From Neoarius graeffei (taxonomy: Eukaryota; Chordata; Actinopteri; Siluriformes; Ariidae): a stretch of 64,000 nucleotides of DNA. How positions within the stretch are numbered: position 1 is the first letter of the stretch; the number at the start of each line of letters is the position of its first letter. Made by a program: the position numbers and the translations under genes. The notes beneath the pieces are model-generated. The model saw only the letters and a program-made list of their open reading frames with translations. It searched no databases and was not told the origin of the DNA. This document shows, piece by piece, positions 20,673 to 29,140 of this stretch. The stretch covers positions 1,775,001-1,839,000 of the forward strand of contig NC_083586.1 in NCBI RefSeq assembly GCF_027579695.1. Reading direction: 5' to 3'.

Positions 20673-21053
20673 ATGCAGAAAACATTCAAGCTAGTTGCTT
20701 CAGGCCCGATGGGACAGTCAAGCACTACTGCGAAACCAACAGACTGGTCGTTATGTTTCTTGTGCCAAACAGATGATGCAGGATTAGGTGAACTGAAATG
20801 TCCAGCAAGGAGAACAGAAGAAACATCTGGTTATGATTACATTGCAAATAATCTTTCAGAATTTGACAAAATCAATCGTGTGCCTATGAATATAAATCTG
20901 AATAGGTTGAATGATGGTCAGGGCATAGTAGAGACACTCAAGGCTCATAAAGCTGTGTACCATAAAGTCTGTTATGACAGATGTAACAAACAAAAGCTTC
21001 AACGAGTGTATAAGATGTCCTTTGTTAATTCCTTGAATAAAACTTTTGAATAG
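20673..21053 (+). CDS. Cys-rich uncharacterised protein fragment, 126 aa
   Basis: The ATG-initiated frame encodes a Cys-pair segment (DWSLCFLCQTDDAGLGELKC), then GYDYIANNLSEFDKIN, NRLNDGQGIVETLKAHKAVY and HKVCYDRCNKQKLQR. The order (CxxC, LNDGxGI, HKxCYxxxN) matches, from memory, the N-terminal region of uncharacterised multi-copy proteins in fish and corals associated with mobile DNA; I cannot name the family. It ends at TAG 21051 in a short frame with no obvious donor. It may be a first exon or a relic. The frame at 22341 could be another piece of the same kind of gene. Confidence 0.5.
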   Translation: MQKTFKLVASGPMGQSSTTAKPTDWSLCFLCQTDDAGLGELKCPARRTEETSGYDYIANNLSEFDKINRVPMNINLNRLNDGQGIVETLKAHKAVYHKVCYDRCNKQKLQRVYKMSFVNSLNKTFE

Positions 21054-21401
21054 CAATTAAATAATTGGTGTGCTTAGTTACTTTTTTTCTGAAAGTTTAA
21101 AATATTTTTTATTGGTCATTTCTACATTGTCAACACTTTTTAAGTATTTACAAAGTACATTTAGCCTTGTTTTTGTTGTTGTCAAAGAGATAGTTACAAA
21201 ATAAATACACACAATGCATATTTCTTGCTAAAAACCGAGTATCCTAAATAAAAAATTGAATCCACCCCCTTAATCTTTTAATTTTTGCTGAAGCTCTCCT
21301 TTTTCTGCTTACCAATGGTCTTGGCTATGCATCTGCAAAATTTGGTACTTTTATCACAATTTGAACAATTCTTCCAAATATTCTCCTTAACCGCTGCACT
21401 A

Positions 21402-22258
21402 GAATGGTTGTCTGTGTCTATTGGCCCTTTTCCACTACCCTTTTTCAGCTCACTTCAGCTCGCTTCAGCTCACTTCAGCCCGACACGGCTCGCGTTTCGA
21501 CTACCAAAAAACAGCACGATTCAGCTCGCTTCAGCCCTGCTTAGCCCCTAAAACTCGCACGGTTTTGGAGTGGGGCTGAAGCGAGCCAAAGCGAGCCGAG
21601 TGAGGCTGGGGGTGTGAGCAGACACTCCCCTGTGCACTGATTGGTGAGGAGGAGTGTCCTCACATGCCCACACACGCCCCGCGAGCACGCTGGGATCTGT
21701 AAACACCGCAAACCCGGAAGGAGAAGAATTACGAATTACGAGAATTTCTGAAGCCTTATGCGCCTCGCCTCATCTATACACTCTTGCCAGTATCTGTTGG
21801 CGTTGTCGGTGACAACAAGCCACAGAACCAAGACCAGCAACACTAACGACTTCATGTCCTCCATGTTTATTGTTTACTATTCGGGTCGTGAGACTACCGC
21901 TTAAAAGATCACTGATGTCACTGTTTGCGCTGCTTAACGACATCACGTGACGTCCACCCACTTTCGCTAACTCCACCCAATGTGTCCACCCACTTCCAGC
22001 CAGCACGGTTCAGCACGGTTGTAGTCGAAATGCAACTCCAACAGCCCCGCTCAGCTCGACTCAGCACGGCACGACTCAGCCCGACTCAGCCGCGTTTGTA
22101 GTGGAAAAGCAGCATATGTGTCAGCCCTGTGATGACCTGGCGACTTGTCCAGGGTGTACCCCGCCTTTCGCCCGTAGTCAGCTGGGATAGGCTCCAGGTT
22201 GCCTGCGATCCTGTAGAAGGATAAAGCGGCTAGAGATAATGAGATGAGAATTAGATGA
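21402..22258 (+). mobile_element. 5'-truncated V-SINE, split by a Harbinger element
   Basis: gaatggttgtctgtgtcTAT (21402-21421) and TATgtgtcagccctgtgatg onward (22115-22258) join into the SINE sequence seen intact at 23616-23773, including gataaagcggctagagataa and an ATGAG tail. The tRNA-like head is missing. Confidence 0.9.
21422..22114. mobile_element. Non-autonomous PIF/Harbinger-type element, copy 1
   Basis: The ends are TGGCCCTTTTCCACTA and TAGTGGAAAAGCAGCA, flanked by TAT on both sides. The surrounding SINE gives the empty site (gtctgtgtcTATgtgtcagc), confirming a 3-bp TWA-type duplication. The interior is dense in GCTCAGC/GCTGAGC motifs near the ends. The open frames inside are mirrored in copy 2 (41846-42521) but resemble no transposase. 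Confidence 0.88.
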
Positions 22259-22340
22259 GATTTACTATAATAAATAACTGAAAAGACGACTGTTAAGCGT
22301 TCTGAAGTGTTTATTAGAAATTTCCATTACAATTAGAACA

Positions 22341-22571
22341 ATGTCATCTGTGTCATCAGAAATAGATGACTCTGAAGGAATATTTTCTGCATTTTATTAC
22401 ATGCACACGATGAATTCACATGGTAAAGTTCTTCCTTTTAGTGAAAAGAGTTTCAAAAAGTTCAAAGAGTGCACTGAATTGTGGAAAGAGTTTGAAGAAA
22501 AACCAGAATCTAAGATCACAACACAAGCAGACTTTCTTGATTTTGACAGGAGTGGTGCATGTATAAGATGA
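22341..22571 (+). CDS. Uncharacterised acidic protein fragment, 76 aa
   Basis: The frame starts MSSVSSEIDDSEGIFSAFYY and continues with VLPFSEKSFKKFKECTELWK and EFEEKPESKITTQADF, ending at TGA 22569. The LPFSEKSFKKFKECxxxW pattern resembles segments of the multi-copy protein family mentioned for 20673-21053 (recollection only). Function unknown; it may be an exon relic. Confidence 0.4.
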   Translation: MSSVSSEIDDSEGIFSAFYYMHTMNSHGKVLPFSEKSFKKFKECTELWKEFEEKPESKITTQADFLDFDRSGACIR

Positions 22572-23380
22572 GATGCAGAAGCTGGAGAAGGCATTGATTG
22601 CAGAAATTTAGCTTTGGCAGAATATGATACAGCTATCTTTGGAGAAGAGTCAGATATTGAAGATGAAATTTAGGTCTTTAAGAATCCACTGATGTTCACA
22701 GAAGAGATGTAAACTAAACAGCTTTTAGTATAGCACATTCTAACATGGGTCTTGTTTGAATAACCTCATGTTTTCTCATTTTGTTTTGAAGAAGAGGGCA
22801 TATTATACCATGACATGAAAAATTATAGATATCATTCAAATTCTAAGTCAATGCAAAATCAACTCCAAGTCAAAACCTCTTTAAAAAAAGGACATATAAT
22901 TGAAATGAAAGGTTGGTGTAACTGCAACTGAGACAATTTTTAACAGAACTAATGTGCTGAATTTACTAAAAATATTTTAACTGAATTTAATTCATACTGG
23001 ATTGTCAATTATCAAAATAAATGATACATATGTTTAATTTAACTGTATTTACCTGTAAACATAAAGCAATTAAACACTAACATTTGAATTAAACATTTAT
23101 TCCATCATTATACAAGTAAAACAAGATATTCAGTCAGTCTAGTTTCCTTTGCAAATGACAATGTCCATGCTATAAAAACATTGAGCCAAACTGAATTCTG
23201 CATATTAGTATGCAATCTTTAAAACATTGGTGAAATGTACCAAGAACATTAGCAATAGCAATAAATGCCAGTAAACAGGGGCTGTTTGACATTAAAAATT
23301 GTAACCTCAACTTGGATTATATAATATTAAAATTATTAGGTATGTTTAAGTATACAGTATAACCAGTTTTATTATTGCCA
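22572..23380. other. AT-rich non-coding stretch
   Basis: No repeat boundary or coding frame recognised, apart from continued weak coding-like sequence to about 22680 (gaagagtcagatattgaaga) after the TGA at 22571. Confidence 0.45.
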
Positions 23381-23397
23381 ATGAACATGTCAAAATG

Positions 23398-23773
23398 GGC
23401 GGCACGGTGGTGTAGTGGTTAGCGCTGTCGCCTCACAGCAAGAAGGTCCTGGGTTCGAGCCCCGGGGCCGGCGAGGGCCTTTCTGTGTGGAGTTTGCATG
23501 TTCTCCCCGTGTCCGCGTGGGTTTCCTCCGGGTGCTCCGGTTTCCCCCACAGTCCAAAGACATGCAGGTTAGTTTAACTGGTGACTCTAAATTGACTGTA
23601 GGTGTGAATGTGAGTGTGAATGGTTGTCTGTGTCTATGTGTCAGCCCTGTGATGACCTGGCGACTTGTCCAGAGTGTACCCCGCCTTTCGCCCGTAGTCA
23701 GCTGGGATAGGCTCCAGCTTGCCTGCGACCCTGTAGAAGGATAAAGCGGCTAGAGATAATGAGATGAGATGAG
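23398..23773 (+). mobile_element. Full-length V-SINE/MERMAID-type SINE with 17-bp TSD
   Basis: Complete element: box A TAGTGGTTAGC, box B GGTTCGAGCCC, core, LINE-like 3' part and GATGAGATGAGATG tail. It is flanked by perfect 17-bp repeats atgaacatgtcaaaatg (23381-23397 and 23774-23790). This is the best preserved copy and the reference for the others. Confidence 0.97.
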
Positions 23774-24007
23774 ATGAACATGTCAAAATGTCCATGCTAT
23801 GAGAGCAACAAGCCTGCATCAATAACAGTGTTCAACACATTCAATAAAGTTACACAACAAACAATAAGAGTCCAAAAAGTACTTTTTTTTGTTATCAATG
23901 TAAATCTCAGCTTGCATTAAGACTATACAGGAGCTAAACTTTCAGGCAACCTTGCCAATGAAAAGTTCACACGGTATGAGAGCATCTTGCTGATCAGTAG
24001 TTAGGGA

Positions 24008-24220
24008 CTACATAAGCAGGTAATTTTTCAGTCTCTGAACCTTGGTTGAAAGGTTTCCTGAATGCAGCTCCAGCATTACTTTTTGGAATATCTCAAAACT
24101 ATATTTGAAATTCTTGGGGTATCTCAGATCCAAGGCATAGGTTAGTCCCAACAGATAGCAGCAGGCTCTACTAAGATCCCCAAGACTGCTGAGGACAGTG
24201 ATGCCCTCCGTCACAATTCC
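24008..24220 (-). pseudogene. C-terminal coding exon of an unrecognised gene family (3' half)
   Basis: The minus-strand frame encodes [40 protein letters not shown] and [15 protein letters not shown], ending KNYLLM and a stop at 24008. The hydrophobic spacing ([16 protein letters not shown]-like, FQKVxLEL, KVQxLKNxLL) recalls the C-terminal end of uncharacterised multi-copy teleost proteins; the name is not known to me. The exon is interrupted after GTA by the Tc1 element 24223-28436, and the upstream half is at 28439-28991. It has no stops within itself, so disruption may be recent. Confidence 0.6.
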
Positions 24221-24499
24221 TACAGTGGTGCTTGAAAGTTTGTGAACCCTTTAGAATTTTCTATATTTCTGCATAAATATGACCTAAAACATCATCAGAT
24301 TTTCACACAAGTCCTAAAAGTAGATAAAGAGAACCCAGTTAAACAAATGAGACAAAAATATTATTCTTGGTCATTTATTTATTGAGGAAAATGATCCAAT
24401 ATTACATATCTGTGAGTGGCAAAAGTATGTGAAACTTTGCTTTCAGTATCTGGTGTGACGCCCTTGTGCAGCAATAACTGCAACTAAACGTTTCCGGTA

Positions 24500-25001
24500 A
24501 CTGTTGATCAGTCCTGCACACCGGCTTGGAGGAATTTTAGCCCATTCCTCCATACAGAACAGCTTCAACTCTGGGATGTTGGTGGGTTTCCTCACATGAA
24601 CTGCTTGCTTCAGGACCTTCTACAACATTTCCATTGGATTAAGGTCAGGACTTTGACTTGGCCATTCCAAAACATTAACTTTATTCTTCTTTAACCATTC
24701 TTTGGTAGAACGACTTGTGTGCTCAGGGTTGTTGTCTTGCTGCATGACCCACCTTCTCTTGAGATTCAGTTCATGGACAGATGTCCTAACATTTTCCTTT
24801 CGAATTCGCTGGTATAATTTAGAATTCATTGTTCCATCAATGATGGCAAGCCGTCCTGGCCCAGATGCAGCAAAACAGGCCCAAACCATGACACTACCAC
24901 CACCATGTTTCACAGATGGGATAAGGTTCTTATGCTGGAATGCAGTGTTTTCCTTTCTCCAAACATAACACTTTTCATTTAAACCAAAACGTTCTATTTT
25001 G
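24500..25001 (-). pseudogene. Tc1 transposase, C-terminal part
   Basis: The frame encodes VKHGGGSVMVWACFAASGPG, WVMQQDNNPEHTS (the second catalytic Asp region) and WPSQSPDLNPMEML, which carries the final catalytic acidic position as E, then a TAG, then conserved C-terminal sequence. DDE-type, Tc1 subgroup. The TAG and the inserted hAT make it inactive. Confidence 0.9.
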
Positions 25002-25317
25002 GTCTCATCCACGGGCGCAGATAGAGGGGGGGACAGGGGGGATTCGTCCCACCCAGATTTAAATTCACCTCGTGCAGTCCCCCCCACTTATAGGGAGGAA
25101 AAAAAGTCTATGCTGTCTTTCTTTGCATAAGGCAAACCTCACGGAAAAATCAAAAGACTAATTACCATTCGGTTTATCGAGGTGCACAGCAGTACATACA
25201 TAGTTGCAACTGCGCAGACTGCACAGGTTGCGAGCTCGAGCTTGGTTGCTATGGTTACCCACAACAAGTTTGACAGGCGTATCGGGGACAGCTCCTAGTT
25301 CAGGACCCCAACACGGC

Positions 25318-25380
25318 ATGATGAAGGGTGCCAAAAGGCAGAAAATGATTGCATCGTTTTTTCAAAAAAAAAAAACGACT
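25318..25380 (+). CDS. First exon of a hAT-transposase-like gene
   Basis: The exon encodes MMKGAKRQKMIASFFQKKKT plus one Thr and stops exactly at the consensus donor GTAAGT (25381). K-R-Q-K-x-I-x-S-F-F is a common beginning of fish hAT transposases related to zinc-finger MYM/TTF proteins (family knowledge). No second exon remains in the element. An A-run of 11 within the exon is a likely indel site. Confidence 0.55.
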
Positions 25381-26068
25381 GTAAGTAAACTGTGCCTTAC
25401 TTTATCATATCACCTTGCAATTTTTTGATAGTCTGTTCAAAGTAATGTCGTAGTGAAAGTAAAATCGTACGGAGTAGAGATGCCTTTCTGGTAGCCTCCT
25501 TTCGGTGGTAGCCTGTAGATACAGTGCTCAGAAGGCAGTTTTAATGTTTAATCTGGCGTTCCCTGCCATAATTTCAGCGAGCATATTGTTTCATAAGGAA
25601 ACTTTGCAAAGAGTTGTTGACTGACTGCCGCTCACGCAACACACAGGCATAGTTAGAAAGTCAGGATGCACTGGTTTACACTTTACACACACACATAGCC
25701 CAGCCTCTCGCTGTGTTTAACAGTTGGAACTTAGCGGTTTTAAAACTAGTTTTGCAGTTTCTGTGTGTGATGATAATGTGTAAACTTTGGATTTCCATAG
25801 GCTATGTTAAAATGTTATCATTGTCCTGGCCTGCAGGTAGTTCCTGGTGATGGCAGTGAGGGAGGTGAAATAACATGTATTGAGGTATTTCAGGGTCACG
25901 TGACACCCCGGTGTCCGCCATTTTGGACGGCAAGCTAGCTAATGTCAACAGCAGTAGCTGGTATCTTACTGTAGCAATGTTTACGTTCAGTCATTTGGAT
26001 GACTGTTAAAACCTTTCAGTCTCAAGTTTTTCCTTTACTGGATTTACTAGTTTACTGAGATAGTGCGC

Positions 26069-26170
26069 GCGCTAGCCAGGCTCCCGGCCGGCGAGCGCGC
26101 TAGCCAGGCTCCCGGCCGACGAGCGCGCTAGCCAGGCTCCCGGCCGGCGCGCGCACTAGCCAGGCTCAGT
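26069..26170. repeat. 28-bp minisatellite in foldback copy 3
   Basis: Nearly four units of about 28 bp (GCGCGCTAGCCAGGCTCCCG + GCCGGCGA). The unit shares GCTAGC with the copy 1 unit but is otherwise different. Confidence 0.92.
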
Positions 26171-26499
26171 AAACTAGTAAATCCAGTAAAGGAAAAACTT
26201 GAGACTGGAAGGTTTTAACAGTCATCCAAATGACTGAACGTAAACATTACTACAGTAACATACCAGCTATGATGTTGTTGACATTAGCTACTGCTAACAG
26301 CTAGCTGCTAGTACACTGCTACAACTACACCGACCCTAATAATACAGTTCTTAGTCATTGCCTGGTAACAGCAAACTTATAACGGGCCATGTCTCAACAG
26401 ACTAAGAAGTTATTTCAATGACATTTAATAACATTTTGTTTATCCTGAGGACCGAAAGTAAATGAAAATGTGAACAAACTTTAGCTGTAATCAGATGGC

Positions 26500-26905
26500 G
26501 ACCACCGGCTCCAGGGACGACCCGCTGATGTAGGCATGTTACCCAGCCTGACACACAATATTTGTAGGTATCCAAACTTGTATACGCTTTCAGATCAATA
26601 CCTGTGTATGGCGATGGGTTTTTAACGACATAGGTATACAGATCATGTGGGCCGAAGTCAGGTAAAGACGAGGGCTTGGTGTACTTCCGTATGTCAGTGA
26701 ACAATCCTGGTGGAAGCAGGTAAACGTTGTTCTCTAAACCTGCTAACCTCAATTTTTGCAAATACCTCTCCCTCTGCTCGCCCTGTAAATGCCCTACATC
26801 GCTGGATAGTGAAGGTGTTTTCTGCATCTCGCTCCTTTTTCTTTTATGTTTTTCGTTTGTCGCCTTCCTCGCATTCAAACTGATTCGAGCTGTGCCGTCC
26901 AAAAT
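26500..26905 (-). pseudogene. N-terminal fragment of transposon-borne SWIM/YqaJ-type protein (copy 3)
   Basis: The minus-strand frame runs through MQKTPSLSSDVGHLQGEQRE, LLPPGLFTDIRKYTKPSSLP, DFGPHDLYTYVVKNPSPYTG and AYTSLDTYKYCVSGWVTCLH. It is about 90 % identical to the copy 2 version and has no internal stop. Downstream catalytic domains are absent. Confidence 0.6.
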
Positions 26906-26951
26906 GGCAGCATCACATGACTTGGTCACGTGAGTGAAATACCTCAATACA

Positions 26952-27476
26952 CACTACCGTTCAAAAGTTTGGGGTCACCCAGACAATTTTGTGTTTTCCA
27001 TGAAAAGTCACACTTTTATTTACCACCATAAGTTGTAAAATAAATAGAAAATATAGTCAAGACATTTTTCTGGCCATTTTGAGCATTTAATCGACCCCAC
27101 AAATGTGATGATCCAGAAACTCAATCTGCTCAAAGGAAGGTCAGTTTTATAGCTTCTCTAAAGAGCTAAACTGTTTTCAGCTGTGCTAACATGATTGTAC
27201 AAGGGTTTTCTAATCATCCATTAGCCTTCTGAGGCAATGAGCAAACACATTGTACCATTAGAACACTGGAGTGATAGTTGCTGGAAATGGGCCTCTATAC
27301 ACCTATGGAGATATTGCACCAAAAACCAGACATTTGCAGCTAGAATAGTCATTTACCACATTAGCAATGTGTAGAGTGTATTTCTGATTAGTTTAAAGTG
27401 ATCTTCATTGAAAAGAACAGTGCTTTTCTTTCAAAAATAAGGACATTTCAAAGTGACCCCAAACTTTTGAACGGTA

Positions 27477-27479
<3 letters not shown>
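26952..27479. mobile_element. Tc1-type MITE with CACTACCGTTCAAAAGTTTGG ends
   Basis: Inverted ends CACTACCGTTCAAAAG and CTTTTGAACGGTAGTG extend about 28 bp, matching a very common fish Tc1-type MITE. The 528 bp contain no transposase. It lies directly next to foldback copy 3 and is followed by a TA microsatellite. Confidence 0.88.

Positions 27480-27545
<66 letters not shown>
27480..27545. repeat. (TA)n microsatellite
   Basis: About 30 TA units following gtgtgtg. The Ile-Tyr frames across it on both strands are artefacts. Confidence 0.97.
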
Positions 27546-27615
27546 AAATGGAATCATTTGCTGACAGCTCAGTCCCCCCCAGTTCAAAAATCCTATCTGC
27601 GCCCCTGGTCTCATC

Positions 27616-28080
27616 CATCCACAAAACATTTTCCAATAGCCTTCTGGGTTGTCCACATGATGTTTAGCAAACTGCAGATGAGCAGCAATGTTCTTTTGGA
27701 GAGCAGTGGCTTTCTCCTTGCAACCCTGCCATGCACACCATTGTTGTTCAGTGTTCTCCTGATGGTGGACTCATGAACATTAATATTAGCCAACGTGAAA
27801 GAGGCCTTCAGTTGCTTAAAAGTTATCCTGGGGTCCTTTGTGACCTTGCCGACTATTACATGCCTTGCTCTTGGAGTGATCTTTGTTGGTTGACCACTCC
27901 TGGGGAGGGTAACAATGGTCTTGAATTTCCTCCATTTGTACACAATATGTCTGACTGTGGATTGGTGGAGTCCAAACTCTTTAGAGATGGTTTTGTAACC
28001 TTTTCCAGCCTGATGAGCATCAACAACGCTTTTTCTGAGGTCCTCAGAAATTTCCTTTGTTTGTGCCATGATACACTTCC
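27616..28080 (-). pseudogene. Tc1 transposase, N-terminal part
   Basis: From Met 28068: MAQTKEISEDLRKSVVDAHQ, the paired helix-turn-helix domain with GKGYKTISKEFGLHQSTVRH, the GRPRK-like linker (PRSGQPTKITPRARH) and the second HTH (VTKDPRITFKQL, ESTIRRTLNNNGVHGRVARR). The frame ends at the hAT insertion at 27608, beyond which the C-terminal half lies at 24500-25001. Confidence 0.92.
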
Positions 28081-28438
28081 ACAAACATGTGTTGTGAAGA
28101 TCAGACTTTGATAGATCCCTGTTCTTTAAATAAAACAGGGTGCCCACTCACACCTGATTGTCATCCCATTGATTGAAAACACCTGACTCTAATTTCACCT
28201 TCAAATTAACTGCTAATCCTAGAGGTTCACATACTTTTGCCACTCACAGATATGTAATATTGGAACATTTTCCTCAATAAATAAATGACCAAGTATAATA
28301 TTTTTGTCTCATTTGTTTAACGGGGTTCTCTTTATCTACTTTTAGGACTTGTGTAAAAATCTGATGATGTTTTAGGTCATATTTATGTAGAAATATAGAA
28401 AATTCTAACGGGTTTACAGACTTTCAAGCACCACTGTA

Positions 28439-28991
28439 CATCAGTAGGTTCACTGACTGAGCCATCTTGGTTCCACCACAGGTAAATCTTCATCACCTTG
28501 TCTACCACGGCACAGGCGGCATGGTAGTGTAGTGGTTAGCACTGTCACCTCACAGCAAGAAGGTTCTGGGTTCGAGCCCAGTTGCTGGTGGGGGCCTTTC
28601 TGTGTGGAGTTTGCATGTTCTCCCCGTGTCTGTGTGGGTTTCCTCTGGGTGCTCTGGTTTCCCCCACAGTCCAAAGACATGCAGTTAGGTTAACGTGGGG
28701 CGGCCTCGGGCTGAAGTGCCCTTGAGCAAGGTACCTAACCCCTGACTGCTCCCCAGGCACTGTAGTTTGGCTGCCCACTGCTCTGGGTGTGTGTGCATGT
28801 GTTCACTGCTTCAGATGGGTTAAATGCAGAGGATGAATTTCATTGTGCTTGAAGTGTACATGTGACAAATAAAGGTTTCTTCTTCTTTGTACACTGTTAG
28901 GTGCATCAGCAGCATCCTGGAGACATTGCAAAGATAACTCATTGGAGCTCAGTCTCAGCTTGCACATGTGGCACAACAAATGTAATAATTT
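28439..28991 (-). pseudogene. C-terminal coding exon of an unrecognised gene family (5' half), SINE-split
   Basis: On the minus strand a frame opens after the acceptor acatccCAG (28992): KLLHLLCHMCKLRLSSNELS and LQCLQDAADAPNSVQ, reaching about 28886. After the SINE it continues AVVDKVMKIYLWWNQDGSVS and EPTDV to 28439, then across the Tc1 into [10 protein letters not shown]. The halves join in frame across the TA. This suggests one exon of about 130 codons. Exon phase upstream and the parent gene are unknown. Confidence 0.55.
28514..28880 (+). mobile_element. tRNA-derived SINE, second subfamily
   Basis: The head, GGCGGCATGGTAGTGTAGTG with box B GGTTCGAGCCC, and the V-SINE core are followed by a different 3' part (gtggggcggcctcgggctga, cccttgagcaaggtacctaa) ending acaaataaaggtttcttctt. 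Same subfamily as 54223-54577. It is inserted in the coding exon on the opposite strand. Confidence 0.93.
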
Positions 28992-29140
28992 CTGGGATGT
29001 AAGGTTAAGTTCAAGTATTTTTTTTATGTTCGCTATGTGTTATATGCATTTATGGGGAGAAAATGTTGGTAGTTAGAATTCAGGGTATAATGTACTCATA
29101 ACCAGTGTTATTAGGCAGTAGCATCTACATAAGCAGTGTA

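Larger units (their letters stand above)
25881..26946 (-). mobile_element. ISL2EU-like foldback element, copy 3
   Basis: The ends are TGAGGTATTTCAGG and GTGAAATACCTCA, with an unmutated AT on each side (25879-25880, 26947-26948). Same orientation as copy 2. The internal array (26069-26170) is a third, different minisatellite bordered by TTTACTAGTTTACTGAG and CTCAGTAAACTAGTAAA. It carries the longest undamaged version of the protein module. It sits in the hAT 25010-27607. Confidence 0.82.
25010..27607 (+). mobile_element. hAT element inserted in Tc1 transposase
   Basis: The ends are CACGGGCGCAGATAG and CTATCTGCGCCCCTG, with the 8-bp duplication GTCTCATC at 25002-25009 and 27608-27615. It contains a first coding exon (25318-25380), then foldback copy 3, a Tc1-type MITE and a TA microsatellite. 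The transposase body has been lost, so it is an internally rebuilt non-autonomous copy. Confidence 0.92.
24223..28436 (-). mobile_element. Tc1-type transposon, itself split by a hAT
   Basis: Inverted repeats of about 210 bp begin CAGTGGTGCTTGAAAGTTTG and end CAAGCACCACTG, with TA on both sides (24221-24222, 28437-28438). The transposase runs on the minus strand, with its N-terminal half at 27616-28080 and its C-terminal half at 24500-25001. The interior 25010-27607 is an inserted hAT. It lies in a coding exon (24008-28991). Confidence 0.93.

Noticed and set aside
21770-22006. 78-residue minus-strand frame shared with 41954-42190
   Set aside because: Shared because both are copies of the same Harbinger-type MITE; no transposase or known domain, and the two copies differ by replacement changes.
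27731-28111. Plus-strand 126-residue frame
   Set aside because: It is antisense to the Tc1 transposase N-terminal half.
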